Part shown: positions 16,783-26,955 of the stretch, in pieces | How positions within the stretch are numbered: position 1 is the stretch's first letter | How the letters are laid out: the number at the start of each line of letters is the position of its first letter | Source of the DNA: Pseudomonas yangonensis | GTDB lineage: Bacteria > Pseudomonadota > Gammaproteobacteria > Pseudomonadales > Pseudomonadaceae | NCBI RefSeq assembly: GCF_009932725.1 | Contig: NZ_BLJU01000001.1 | Location: forward strand, 124,001-188,000 | Direction of reading: 5' to 3' | DNA: 64,000 nucleotides | Made by a program: the position numbers and the translations under genes | The notes under the pieces: generated by a model | What the model saw: only the letters and a program-made list of their open reading frames with translations | The model's database searches: none | What the model was told of the DNA's origin: nothing

Positions 16783-18101
16783 TGGAAGCACGTCAGCATT
16801 TCAGCCAGCTGCTGGCGCAGTTGCAGGAGCAGGTCGGTGGCGAGGAAGGCTTCACCCTGGCCTATGCCGCCGAGGACTCAAGCTTCATTCGTTTCAATCA
16901 CGGGCAGGTGCGCCAGGCGGGGCAGGTGCAGCAGGTGTACGTCACGCTGGCGCTGTATCAGGGGCAGCGTCATGCCGAAAGCAGACTGGCGCTCAGCGGT
17001 GTGCTAGACGAGGATGCGCCCCGTCTGCAGCAAGCTCTGCAGCGACTGCGAGCGGTACTGCCCACCCTGAGCGACGATCCTTATCTGCGCCTGAATCGTG
17101 AAGCCTGGCGCAATGACGTTACTGCGTCCGCCGCGCCGCTGGATAGTGCGGCCATGGCGGCGCAGGTCGTCCGTGCTGCCAGCGGTCTGGATCTGGTCGG
17201 CTTTCTTGCCGTCGGGCCGCAATACCAGGGCTTCGCCAGTTCCTGGGGCGCGTTCGGCTGGTACGCCGCGAGCAGTTTCAACCTCGAATTCAGCCTGTTC
17301 CACGACAATGGCCAGGCGGTGAAAAGCGCCTATGCCGGTGAGCAGTGGGACGCTCAGGCCTTCGCCCGCAAGCTCGAGGACGCGCGGCAGCAACTGGCGT
17401 ATCTCGGCCGCCCGGCCAAGGCATTGCAGCCCGGGGCTTATCGTGCCTACCTGGCGCCGGCGGCGCTGGAGGAGCTGATCAGCCTGTGCTGCTGGGGCTT
17501 CGGCGCGCAGGCGCTGGCCTCGGGCGGCAGCCCACTGCAGCGCCTGTACAACGGCAAGGCCGAGCTCAGTTCGCGGGTGACCATGGAAGAGCGTATCGAG
17601 GGTGGCCTGGCACCGGCATTCACGCCTGAAGGGCCACGCCAGCCGCTGCGCCTGATCAGCCAGGGGCGGCCCGTCGAGCGCCTGGTCAGCTCGCGCAGCG
17701 CCGCCGAGTACGGTCTGCTCGCCAATGGCGCCTGCCGAGGCGAATACCCGCTGTCCCTGCGCATGCAGGGTGGCGACCTGGACGAGCAGGACGTTCTGCA
17801 GCGTCTGGGTAACGGCCTGTATATCGGCAACCTGTGGTACGGGAATTTTTCCGATCTGCCGGCCGCTCGTCTGACCGGCATGACCCGCTTCGCCACCTTC
17901 TGGGTCGAGGACGGGCAGATCCAGGCACCGGTCACCACCATGCGCTTCGACGACTCGCTGTTCGATGTGCTCGGCGCGCAGCTCGAAGCCCTGACCCGAG
18001 AGCCCGAGCTGCTGCTGCCCGGCGGCACCTACGGCGCCCGGCAGACCGGCTCGATGGCGCTGCCGGGAGCCTTGCTCTCGCGCTTTACCCTGACCTTGTA
18101 G
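16782..18101 (+). CDS. TldE/PmbA-like partner subunit
   Basis: A 439-residue PmbA/TldE-type protein lacking the HExxxH motif, as expected of the non-catalytic half of the heterodimer. Family features include the C-terminal GNLWYGNFSDLPAARLTGMTR segment and the FWVEDGQIQAPV strand. Its ATG shares one base with the stop of the TldD-like gene. It ends five bases before the convergent rlmG stop. The substrate peptide is unknown, and no small precursor gene was recognised beside it. Confidence 0.85.
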   Translation: MEARQHFSQLLAQLQEQVGGEEGFTLAYAAEDSSFIRFNHGQVRQAGQVQQVYVTLALYQGQRHAESRLALSGVLDEDAPRLQQALQRLRAVLPTLSDDPYLRLNREAWRNDVTASAAPLDSAAMAAQVVRAASGLDLVGFLAVGPQYQGFASSWGAFGWYAASSFNLEFSLFHDNGQAVKSAYAGEQWDAQAFARKLEDARQQLAYLGRPAKALQPGAYRAYLAPAALEELISLCCWGFGAQALASGGSPLQRLYNGKAELSSRVTMEERIEGGLAPAFTPEGPRQPLRLISQGRPVERLVSSRSAAEYGLLANGACRGEYPLSLRMQGGDLDEQDVLQRLGNGLYIGNLWYGNFSDLPAARLTGMTRFATFWVEDGQIQAPVTTMRFDDSLFDVLGAQLEALTREPELLLPGGTYGARQTGSMALPGALLSRFTLTL

Positions 18102-18106
18102 GTGGC

Positions 18107-19231
18107 TTACTTGCTCGCCTTCAGCACCACGAACTTGGGGTTGGCCGCCACCTGCTCGACACCGCGGAACAGGCGCGCCAGCTTGGCGTGATAGCCCAGG
18201 TGGCGGTTGCCGACTATCCACAGTTCGCCGCCGGTCACCAGCGCCGCACGGGCTTGCTGGAACATGCGCCAGGCGAGAAAGTCGCCGACTACCTGCTGCT
18301 GGTGGAACGGCGGGTTGCACAACACCAGGTCCAGCGAGCCAGCCGGCTGCTCCGCCAGGCCGTCGCCGGCACGGATGGTCACCGGCCGATCACCGAGGGC
18401 CGCGCGCCAGTTTTCCTGCGCCGACTGCACGGCCATGTACGACTCGTCGACCAGGGTCAGCTGCGCCTGCGGGCTATTCATGGCATAGGCGATGCCGAGC
18501 ACGCCATTGCCGCAACCCAGATCGGCGACGCGGCGCGCGTCGAGGTGCCGCGGCAGGTGTGGCAGAAAGGCACGGGTGCCGATGTCCAGACCGTCGCGGC
18601 AGAACACGTTGGCGTGGTTGATCAGCTCCAGGGCCGGTTTGTCCAGACGGTAGCGGCTCGGGTAGGGCGAGCCCGGCACGGCCTTGTTCTCCGGCGCGCT
18701 CATCAGCAGGCGCGCCTTTTTCACCGCCAGTGAAGCCTGCACGGGGCCGATGTATTTTTCCAACAGATCACCCGCCGCACGCGGCAGATGCTTGACCATA
18801 GCCGCGGCCACCACGCGGGCGTTCGGCGCCAGCTGGCCATGCAGGCGAATCAGTTGCTCCTCCAGCAGCGCCAGGGTCTTGGGTACGCGGATCAGCACCC
18901 AGTCGAACGGACCCAGCGGTGTTTCGCTGCTCGGCACAAAGGACACTGCATCGCTACCCAAACCATTGGCGGCGAGGTTCTTCTGCAGGGCGAGAAACCC
19001 CAGGTGCGAATCGCTGCTGCTGGTCACCCGGCAACGCCCGGCCAGCGAACAGGCGAGGGCGCCGAAACTGTCGTTGAGCAGCAGTACCGAATCCTTGGCC
19101 TGCAGGCCGTGCTCATGCAGATGGTTGAGCAGATACTCGTCCGCGGCGTCGAACGCTTGCAGAGGCTCGTTCGCCTGATGCGGTTGGCGCAGCAGCTCGA
19201 GGCTGGCGAAGGGCGTCGTGAAAATAGGCAT
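18107..19231 (-). CDS. rlmG: 23S rRNA guanine-N2 methyltransferase RlmG
   Basis: A 374-residue protein with two methyltransferase-like domains. The C-terminal one has motif I VADLGCGNGVLGIAYA and the base-methylation signature LVLCNPPFHQ (NPPF). The length and architecture match RlmG, which makes m2G1835 in 23S rRNA (E. coli numbering). The start at 19231 (MPIFTTPF) is chosen over a long upstream extension that crosses into the divergent fpr promoter. It is divergent from the ferredoxin-NADP reductase gene across 69 bases. Confidence 0.9.
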   Translation of the reverse strand: MPIFTTPFASLELLRQPHQANEPLQAFDAADEYLLNHLHEHGLQAKDSVLLLNDSFGALACSLAGRCRVTSSSDSHLGFLALQKNLAANGLGSDAVSFVPSSETPLGPFDWVLIRVPKTLALLEEQLIRLHGQLAPNARVVAAAMVKHLPRAAGDLLEKYIGPVQASLAVKKARLLMSAPENKAVPGSPYPSRYRLDKPALELINHANVFCRDGLDIGTRAFLPHLPRHLDARRVADLGCGNGVLGIAYAMNSPQAQLTLVDESYMAVQSAQENWRAALGDRPVTIRAGDGLAEQPAGSLDLVLCNPPFHQQQVVGDFLAWRMFQQARAALVTGGELWIVGNRHLGYHAKLARLFRGVEQVAANPKFVVLKASK

Positions 19232-19300
19232 GGAAACCGTCGGTGTTTGCCGGCCGCACAATGCGCGACACTGGCAGCAGATTCGAACAAGGGGACGATT

Positions 19301-20077
19301 ATGACCGTCAGCGAAGACAAGTTCACCCGTCAGACGCTGCTCGAGGTGCACAGCCTGACGCCGAGCCTGTTTACCTTGCGTACCACCCGGGATGCAGGCT
19401 TTCGTTTTCGCGCCGGGCAGTTCGTCCGGCTGGGCGTGGAAAAGGCCGACGGCAGTCTGGTCTGGCGCGCCTATTCGCTGGTCTGCGCGCCGCATGACGA
19501 GTTTCTCGAGTTCTTCTCCATCGTGGTACCGGGCGGCGAGTTCACCAGTGAGCTGAGCCGCTTGCGTGTCGGTGACAGCCTGCTGGTGGAAAAAATGGCG
19601 ACCGGCTACCTGACCCTGGATCGCTTCGTCGATGGCCGCGACCTGTGGCTGCTGGGCAGTGGCACGGGCATCGCGCCATTCCTGTCGATGCTGCAGGATT
19701 TCGAGGTCTGGCAACGCTTCGAGCGCATCGTACTGGTGTACAGCGCCCGGACCTGCGCCGAGCTGGCCTATCAACCGCTGATCAGGGGGCTTGGTCAGCT
19801 GGAACATCTGGCCGGGCTCGCCGACAGGCTCACCTACCTGCCGGTGGTCACCCGCGAGCAGGCGCCGGGCTGTCTCAATGCGCGCATCACCGAGCTACTT
19901 GATAACGGCGAACTGGAGCGCGCCGCCGGACTCAAGCTGACGCCCGAACATTCACGGGTGATGATCTGCGGTAACCCGCAGATGATCGACGACATTCGCC
20001 AGCGTCTGAAGGCGCGCGGTCTGAACCTGAGCCTGACCCGCAGGCCGGGTCAGGTGGCGGTGGAAAACTACTGGTAA
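19301..20077 (+). CDS. fpr: Ferredoxin--NADP(+) reductase
   Basis: A 258-residue flavoprotein. The FAD-binding site shows RAYSLVCAP (RxYS), and the NADP site shows GSGTGIAPFLSML. The carboxy end VAVENYW carries the terminal aromatic region that stacks near the flavin in bacterial FPRs. It transfers electrons between NADPH and ferredoxin or flavodoxin. The sequence resembles the second pseudomonad Fpr type (PA4615-like) more than the PA3397 type, judged from memory. Its stop abuts the stop of the convergent CNNM gene with no gap. Confidence 0.88.
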   Translation: MTVSEDKFTRQTLLEVHSLTPSLFTLRTTRDAGFRFRAGQFVRLGVEKADGSLVWRAYSLVCAPHDEFLEFFSIVVPGGEFTSELSRLRVGDSLLVEKMATGYLTLDRFVDGRDLWLLGSGTGIAPFLSMLQDFEVWQRFERIVLVYSARTCAELAYQPLIRGLGQLEHLAGLADRLTYLPVVTREQAPGCLNARITELLDNGELERAAGLKLTPEHSRVMICGNPQMIDDIRQRLKARGLNLSLTRRPGQVAVENYW

Positions 20078-21103
20078 TCAGACTTCGCGGATCGATTTGA
20101 TCCGATGCTCCCAGCGGCGCTTGGCGAAGCGGCGCATGTTGGGGATGTCGTCGGTCTCGTCGAGGATCGGCTTGCCAATGATGGTTTCCATGATGTCTTC
20201 CAGCGTTACCAGGCCGCGCCAGCTACCGAACTCGTCGTACACCAGGCACATGTGCTGACGCTCCTGCATCAGCAGGGTCATCAGGTTTTCCACGTTCATG
20301 CTGTCCGGCACGACTTTCAGCGGCTTCATGATCCGGGTGATCGGCTCGGCATCGTTCTCGGCGGCCAGGGCGTCGTAGCGGAACACCACGCCCAGCGGCG
20401 CTTCGTCTTCACCGATGACCGGGTAGCGGGAAAACTGGCTTTCCCTGGCGCGCGACTTGAACGCGGCGATCGATTCATCCGGCGCGGCCGACTCGCAGAC
20501 GATGCGCGGGGTCATGATGTCGCGCAGACGAATTTCATGCAGGTCGAGAATGTTACCGATGACCCGCTGTTCGTCTTCGTCGAGCTTGCCCACTTCGCGG
20601 CCGAGCAGGGTCAGCGCCTTGATCTCCTGGCGAATGTCATGCTCCGGCTCCTTGCCGCCGAACAGGCGCATGATCAGGTCCGAGAGCACGATGAACGGTT
20701 TGAGCAGCAGGATCATTGCCCGCAGCAGGCCCGGCAGAAATGGCGCCAGGGCGCGCCAGTAACGGGCACCGATGGTCTTCGGCAAAATTTCCGAAAGGAC
20801 CAGAATCAGCAGCGTCATGACCGCCGAGGCGATACCCAGATAACCGTCGCCGAAGACGATGGCGACCTGCGCGCCGACACCGGTCGCACCGACGGTATGC
20901 GCCACTGTATTGAGGGTCAGGATGGCCGCCAGTGGCTGATCGATCTTGTCTTTGAGTGCTTTCAGCCTTTCGTACAGCTGGGGCTTTGCAACCTTCTGCT
21001 GGGCGATGTAACTGGGCGTGAGGGAAAGCAGAGCGGCTTCGAGGATGGAGCAGATGAACGAAACCAGAATGGAGAGGACAGCGAACGCTATCAGGAGTGT
21101 CAT
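20078..21103 (-). CDS. CNNM-domain / CBS-pair membrane protein
   Basis: A 341-residue protein with an N-terminal CNNM (DUF21) membrane domain (about residues 1-175; segments SILVSFICSILEAALLS, TLLILVLSEILPKTIG) and two CBS motifs (from DIMTPRI and ITRIMKPL). It lacks the C-terminal CorC/HlyC domain seen in longer relatives. The family is linked to magnesium or other divalent cation handling and is often called hemolysin-like, a misleading name. The E in LSEILPKT is the conserved family residue. The ion and direction of transport are not known for this protein. Confidence 0.85.
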   Translation of the reverse strand: MTLLIAFAVLSILVSFICSILEAALLSLTPSYIAQQKVAKPQLYERLKALKDKIDQPLAAILTLNTVAHTVGATGVGAQVAIVFGDGYLGIASAVMTLLILVLSEILPKTIGARYWRALAPFLPGLLRAMILLLKPFIVLSDLIMRLFGGKEPEHDIRQEIKALTLLGREVGKLDEDEQRVIGNILDLHEIRLRDIMTPRIVCESAAPDESIAAFKSRARESQFSRYPVIGEDEAPLGVVFRYDALAAENDAEPITRIMKPLKVVPDSMNVENLMTLLMQERQHMCLVYDEFGSWRGLVTLEDIMETIIGKPILDETDDIPNMRRFAKRRWEHRIKSIREV

Positions 21104-21301
21104 TTAGGGGGGTAAGTGGCCAAGGGGCGCTTAATCTAGCCGAAATGCAGAGAAAAATGCAGGAAAGCTGCAACATTTGTTTTCGCCGTGCAGGTTCATG
21201 CTGCTACGGTTCGCGGAAGTTTGGTGCTTGGCACCGCTCGATCACTGCACGCAGCCCAGCTTCGGCTAGGCTGTGAAAGGTATCCTTGGGGAGAATATCT
21301 C

Positions 21302-21544
21302 ATGCCGCTTGAACATCACCCGCTCAATCGAGAATTTCCGCAGCATCACGATGCGCTGCGCAAGCTGATGCAGAGCGATGCGCGTTTCGCCAGTCTGGCT
21401 GCCGAGTACGAGGCGCTGGACAAACGCATCTACGAGATAGAGGACGGCCGTTCGGCGACCGATGACCTGACATTACAGGGGCTAAAACTGCAGCGTGTGG
21501 GACTCAAGGACGAGATAGCCGGTCTGCTGCACGGGGCTACCTGA
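21302..21544 (+). CDS. DUF465 (YdcH family) small protein
   Basis: An 80-residue helical hairpin protein of the YdcH/DUF465 family. The pattern AEYEALDKRIYEIEDGR, then LKLQRVGLKDEI, is the family core. GGGGAGAA lies just before the ATG at 21302, which is preferred over the longer reading from 21188. The function is unknown. A second DUF465 gene follows 79 bases later on the same strand, sharing the YEALDKRI-IEDG core, so this is a tandem pair. Confidence 0.85.
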   Translation: MPLEHHPLNREFPQHHDALRKLMQSDARFASLAAEYEALDKRIYEIEDGRSATDDLTLQGLKLQRVGLKDEIAGLLHGAT

Positions 21545-21623
21545 ATCGGGTTTGATCGGGGTCAAGGGATAGGCGCTGGAGACGGGCTAGCCTGCGCACA
21601 ACACCTTGAACAGGAGCTGCGCC

Positions 21624-21902
21624 ATGCACGTCGATCATCACTCGCTTGTCCACGATTTTTCCGAAGACCGCGCAGCCCTGCAGCGCCTGCGCCAGGAAGA
21701 TGCACTGTTCGCCCGTCAGGCTGAGGAGTACGAGGCCCTGGACAAGCGTATCTGCCGCATCGAAGACGGTATCGAGCTGCTCGACGATGTCTCGCTGCAG
21801 GCGCTGAAGCTCAACCGCGTCGCCCTCAAGGACGAGCTGGCGCGACAGCTCAAGCGCGCAAGTGGGCAGTGCTGCGGTTGCGGCAACGGCTGCGGAGGCT
21901 GA
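21624..21902 (+). CDS. DUF465 (YdcH family) protein with Cys-rich tail
   Basis: A 92-residue paralogue of the preceding gene (core EEYEALDKRICRIEDG and LKLNRVALKDEL). It differs by a C-terminal tail SGQCCGCGNGCGG with four cysteines in ten residues, which could bind a metal. The start at 21624 follows CAGGAG. The function is unknown. The gene is convergent with the broken GNAT gene. Confidence 0.8.
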   Translation: MHVDHHSLVHDFSEDRAALQRLRQEDALFARQAEEYEALDKRICRIEDGIELLDDVSLQALKLNRVALKDELARQLKRASGQCCGCGNGCGG

Positions 21903-21995
21903 CGGAAAACCTTCCGAAGCGCCTTCAGCCGCCAATCTCGCTGCACAGCTGTTCGTGGCTGAAGCCACTCCTACGCCATTGCGGGGCGACCCGCT

Positions 21996-22489
21996 TCAAT
22001 GCACGGGCGGGTTGATCAGGTAGGTGAGCAACCCGTCCGCCTCTTCTTCCGTCCATACCGCGCGCACCGGTCTGGGCCACTCGCTCAGAAGCTGCTGCCA
22101 GAAGGCACACGCCAGCTCATCCTGACGGTAGTAGCGCAGCAGCCACGGGCTGCCATCGCCCATCACTTGTTGCACCAGCGCTCGGCCGATGCCGTGGCGG
22201 CGATACTTCTTCAAAATGAACAGGTCGGCGAACTCAAATGCCTCGATACCCGGCAGTTCGCTGCGCTCGATCAGCAGAAAACCGGCAATGAAGCCATCGG
22301 CAAGGATCAGTTGCGGCTCCAGCCCGGCTCCTGCCAGTAACGCTGCAGGTGCGGCTGGTGAACGTAGAAGCGGCCATCCGTCTCCACGTCCTCCTGCTCC
22401 CAGTCGGAGCTTTCGTAGGCATAGAACTGGTAGAGGTTGGCCAGCAGCGGTAGCTGTTCGGCACTGGTTGGCAGCAGCTGGATCTGCAT
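21996..22489 (-). pseudogene. GNAT acetyltransferase with one-base frameshift
   Basis: From the ATG at 22489 the frame encodes a good GNAT N-terminus up to YWQEPGWSRN and a stop at 22307-22309. The sequence then continues in another frame as PQLILADGFIAGFLLIERSE, reaching the acetyl-CoA loop RRHGIGRALVQQV and a stop at 21996. The whole span, 494 bases, is one short of 165 codons. Adding one C in the CC run near 22315-22317 would restore W-S-P-Q-L-I-L and give a 164-residue protein. Either the gene is recently inactivated or this is a sequencing error. It is divergent from radA. Confidence 0.8.
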
Positions 22490-22581
22490 GAGCGCGTTCC
22501 GGGCGAAGAGGGCGTGGTCTGTAAATCTATCCAGTTGTTCGGTATCGTTCCAGCCTTCGTTCAGCGGCAGGATCGATCGCA

Positions 22582-23940
<1,359 letters not shown>

Positions 23941-24119
23941 GGGAGGGCGCCGCCGGATGCAGTCCGGCGCTTGTGCGGTGCGGTTCATCCCGGATTCATC
24001 GGGCTACCGGACTGCGGCGTTCTGTCGCCAACGGGGCCTGGCGAAAACTGACGCAGATCAACAGGTAGCTGGCTATCGGCGAGCAGCATGAGGGCGTATC
24101 CACTGAAGGAGACGCTCTC

Positions 24120-24272
24120 ATGTTCCTGTTCTTCGATTACTTTTCCCGTGCCTTCAACTTCGACGCCAAGGCAACGCAGTCACGCGAGGCCCATGGTGAG
24201 GTGCTGCGCATTCAGGCGCTTCGCCAACAACGCCAGCAGCGTGAGGACGAGGCGGCGCGCAAGCGCCATTGA
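24120..24272 (+). CDS. Small hypothetical protein (50 aa)
   Basis: An ATG at 24120 preceded by AAGGAG (24106-24111) opens a 50-residue frame beginning MFLFFDYFSRAFNFDAKATQ and ending in a basic, glutamine/arginine-rich helix (RQQRQQREDEAARKRH). It fills the space between radA and the convergent mapZ stop (24279). No family is recognised. The good ribosome binding site and tight fit make it a plausible gene. Confidence 0.5.
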   Translation: MFLFFDYFSRAFNFDAKATQSREAHGEVLRIQALRQQRQQREDEAARKRH

Positions 24273-24278
24273 AGCGAC

Positions 24279-24650
24279 TCAGTCGTCTTCGCCCAGCGCC
24301 GCCAGTTCGCGTTCCAGCAACTGCTCATCGCCAAGGTTGAGTTCGACCAGGCGGCGCAAATGACTGATGGATTCCAGATCGATATGACGGCAGACGAAGC
24401 CCAGGGATTTTGACTGGGTGCGTGTCAGCTCCACCTCCATCTTCACCTTGGCTTCGCCCCCTAGCTCGATAAGGGCATCGAAGGGTTGATCCGGGTCGCC
24501 GTTCCAGTCACCAGGCGTGCTGATCAGCAGGCCCTTGAGAGAAATATCGCGCAGAGCTGCCGACCATTGCCGCTCGCCCTGGGCGATGATGGTGGGCGCG
24601 TCGAAAGCGATACGATGAAAGCGCCGACGCTCGTTGGCTGATTCACTCAT
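24279..24650 (-). CDS. mapZ: PilZ-domain c-di-GMP adaptor MapZ
   Basis: A 123-residue stand-alone PilZ protein. The c-di-GMP-binding signatures are complete: RRRFHR near residues 8-13 (RxxxR) and DISLKG at 35-40 (D/NxSxxG). The distinctive region [10 protein letters not shown] and the C-terminal [20 protein letters not shown] match PA4608 of P. aeruginosa, known as MapZ. There it binds the chemotaxis methyltransferase CheR1 when loaded with c-di-GMP and alters flagellar switching. The location beside radA agrees. morA, a c-di-GMP enzyme gene, lies 2.3 kb away. Confidence 0.9.
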   Translation of the reverse strand: MSESANERRRFHRIAFDAPTIIAQGERQWSAALRDISLKGLLISTPGDWNGDPDQPFDALIELGGEAKVKMEVELTRTQSKSLGFVCRHIDLESISHLRRLVELNLGDEQLLERELAALGEDD

Positions 24651-24816
24651 GCCGATACTCCTGAAGGATTTACAACACTATAGCCAAGGCTGATGGCCAT
24701 GTACGCCAGCCCATGTGCCGTAGCACACAACCGATGCACATTAGTTTGACAGGTAGCCAAGTCTCGCCGAAGCTCCTTATGCGGTTTTTATTACTCGATA
24801 TTGCGGAGCGATAGAT

Positions 24817-25323
24817 ATGAGCAAGCGACTGCTAGGCAAAGGTTTGGTCTTCGGCCTGTTGAGCATGGCCAGTGTTGGTGCTTTCGCCGATGCTGCGGGC
24901 GGCAATGGTTGCGGCTGGGGCAACATGTTGTTCGAAGGCCAGCGTGGCATGGCCCCGCACTTCCTGGCCACCACTACCAACGGCACTTCGGGTAACGCCA
25001 CCTTCGGTATGACTTCCGGGACCAATGGCTGCGATACCAGCGGTGCGTTGGGCTACAACGGTCGTTCGATGCTGGCAATGAACGGCATGCTCGATTCCAT
25101 CGCCGAAGACATGGCCATGGGCCAGGGCGAAGCGCTGGATGCATACGCCACCCTGCTGGGCGTCGAGGCTCAGGACCGCGCGCATTTTGCCAAGGTCACC
25201 CATGACAACTTCGGCACCATCTTCAGCCAGGCCGACGCCACCAGCGAGCAGGTACTGGCCGCTACCCTCGATGTAATGAGCCGTGATGCGCAACTGGCGC
25301 GCTATGTGAAACAGCCGGCCTAA
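24817..25323 (+). CDS. DUF3015 family exported protein
   Basis: A 168-residue protein with a Sec signal peptide (cut near GAFADAAG) and the DUF3015 pattern: GGNGCGWGNMLFEGQRG, then TNGTSGNATFGMTSGT and GCDTSG. Two conserved cysteines could form a disulfide in the periplasm. The family is common in pseudomonads with no known function. It is convergent with glyA across an unusual nested inverted-repeat region. Confidence 0.85.
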   Translation: MSKRLLGKGLVFGLLSMASVGAFADAAGGNGCGWGNMLFEGQRGMAPHFLATTTNGTSGNATFGMTSGTNGCDTSGALGYNGRSMLAMNGMLDSIAEDMAMGQGEALDAYATLLGVEAQDRAHFAKVTHDNFGTIFSQADATSEQVLAATLDVMSRDAQLARYVKQPA

Positions 25324-25339
25324 GGCAAACCCCAGGCAA

Positions 25340-25559
25340 AAAGAAGCCCGCCTTTGGCGTAACGCTGTTCACATAAGAAATGATTGGACGCGATCAGTCC
25401 CCTCGACCATTTTGGGGAGAGGGTTAGGGAGAGGGGAAAACTGGCAGTTTTGCGGTGTTTTCAGCCCTCTCCCCCAGCCCCTCTCCCATGAATGGGAGAG
25501 GGGAGCCAAACGTGTACAACCTTAAGTGAACAGCATTGCGCCAATCGGCGGGCTTCTTT
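25340..25559. repeat. Nested inverted-repeat element between DUF3015 gene and glyA
   Basis: Outer arms of about 38 bases (25340-25377 and 25521-25559) are near-perfect complements, reading AAAGAAGCCCGCC then TTGGCG and GCTGTTCAC from outside inward. The enclosed ~140 bases contain a second inverted pair built on GGGAGAGGG / CCCTCTCCC. The outermost AGAAGCCCGCC / GGCGGGCTTCT looks like a bidirectional terminator for the two convergent genes that has been split. Similar CCCTCTCCC-rich palindromes recur at 36755-36870. Confidence 0.7.
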
Positions 25560-25574
25560 GTTTCAGGCGTAGCC

Positions 25575-26828
25575 TTAGTTGGCGTAGACCGGGAACTTCG
25601 CGCACAGCGCCTTGACCTGCTCACGCACGCGGCCTTCGACTTCCTCGTTGCCGAGGTTGGCCAGCACTTCGCAGATCCAGCCCGCCAGCTGACGGCACTC
25701 GTCTTCCTTGAAGCCACGGGTGGTCACGGCGGGGGTGCCGATACGCAGGCCGGAGGTGACGAAGGGCGAACGCGGGTCGTTCGGCACGCTGTTCTTGTTC
25801 ACGGTGATGAAGGCGCGGCCCAGGGCGGCGTCGGCATCCTTACCAGTGATGTCCTGCTTGATCAGCGAGAGCAGGAACAGATGGTTCTGCGTGCCGCCGG
25901 AAACCACGTCGTAGCCGTTGTCGATGAACACCTGGGCCATGGTCTGGGCGTTCTTGATCACCTGGGCCTGGTACGCCTTGAACTCGGGCTGCAGCGCTTC
26001 CTTGAAGCACACGGCCTTGGCGGCAATGACATGCTCCAGTGGGCCGCCCTGGCCGCCCGGGAACACCGCGGAGTTGAATTTCTTCTCCAGCTCTTCGTTC
26101 TTGCGCGCCAGGATCAGGCCACCGCGCGGGCCGCGCAGGGTCTTGTGGGTGGTGGTGGTGACCACGTCGGCGAAGGGGACCGGGTTCGGGTACAGGCCGG
26201 CGGCGACCAGGCCCGCCACGTGCGCCATGTCGACGAACAGGTAGGCACCGACCTTGTCGGCAATGGCGCGGAAGCGGGCAAAGTCCAGCACCTGCGAATA
26301 GGCGCTGAAGCCGGCGATGATCATCTTCGGCTTGTGCTCGACGGCCAGGCGCTCGACTTCGTCGTAGTCGATCAGACCGGCATCGGTGATGCCGTACTGC
26401 ACGGCATTGTAGATCTTGCCGGAGAAGCTGACGCTGGCGCCGTGGGTCAGGTGGCCGCCGTGGGCCAGGCTCATGCCCAGCACGGTGTCGCCAGCATTGA
26501 GCAGGGCCATGTACACGGCGCTGTTGGCCTGGCTGCCGGAGTGCGGCTGGACGTTGGCATAGTCAGCGCCGAACAGCTCCTTGGCACGGTCGATGGCGAG
26601 TTGCTCGACCACATCGACGTACTCGCAGCCACCGTAGTAACGCTTGCCCGGGTAGCCTTCGGCGTACTTGTTGGTAAGCACGCTGCCTTGGGCTTCCATT
26701 ACCGCCGGGCTGGTGTAGTTTTCCGAGGCGATCAGCTCGATGTGCTCCTCCTGGCGCTGGGCTTCCTGCTCCATCGCGGCAAAGAGTTCGGCGTCAAAAC
26801 GAGCGAGGGTCAAATCACGGCTGAACAT
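25575..26828 (-). CDS. glyA: Serine hydroxymethyltransferase
   Basis: A 417-residue PLP enzyme converting serine plus tetrahydrofolate to glycine plus 5,10-methylene-THF. The PLP-lysine site is [16 protein letters not shown] (Lys in THKT); the [13 protein letters not shown] and [10 protein letters not shown] motifs are intact. The length is exactly typical. Pseudomonads carry several glyA copies; the place next to morA matches P. aeruginosa glyA3 (PA4602), from memory. It is in the same orientation as morA, 127 bases downstream of which no shared promoter was identified. Confidence 0.95.
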   Translation of the reverse strand: MFSRDLTLARFDAELFAAMEQEAQRQEEHIELIASENYTSPAVMEAQGSVLTNKYAEGYPGKRYYGGCEYVDVVEQLAIDRAKELFGADYANVQPHSGSQANSAVYMALLNAGDTVLGMSLAHGGHLTHGASVSFSGKIYNAVQYGITDAGLIDYDEVERLAVEHKPKMIIAGFSAYSQVLDFARFRAIADKVGAYLFVDMAHVAGLVAAGLYPNPVPFADVVTTTTHKTLRGPRGGLILARKNEELEKKFNSAVFPGGQGGPLEHVIAAKAVCFKEALQPEFKAYQAQVIKNAQTMAQVFIDNGYDVVSGGTQNHLFLLSLIKQDITGKDADAALGRAFITVNKNSVPNDPRSPFVTSGLRIGTPAVTTRGFKEDECRQLAGWICEVLANLGNEEVEGRVREQVKALCAKFPVYAN

Positions 26829-26955
26829 GGCGGTCCCCTGAAATCAGCTGGGCGGTTGAAAGAGGGGCGGATTCTACCGCAAACGTCGCATTCAGGCATA
26901 TGAAGGTCGGTCATGAGCCAGGCAAGTGGCCCTCATAGCGCCTACCGCCTTGGCC

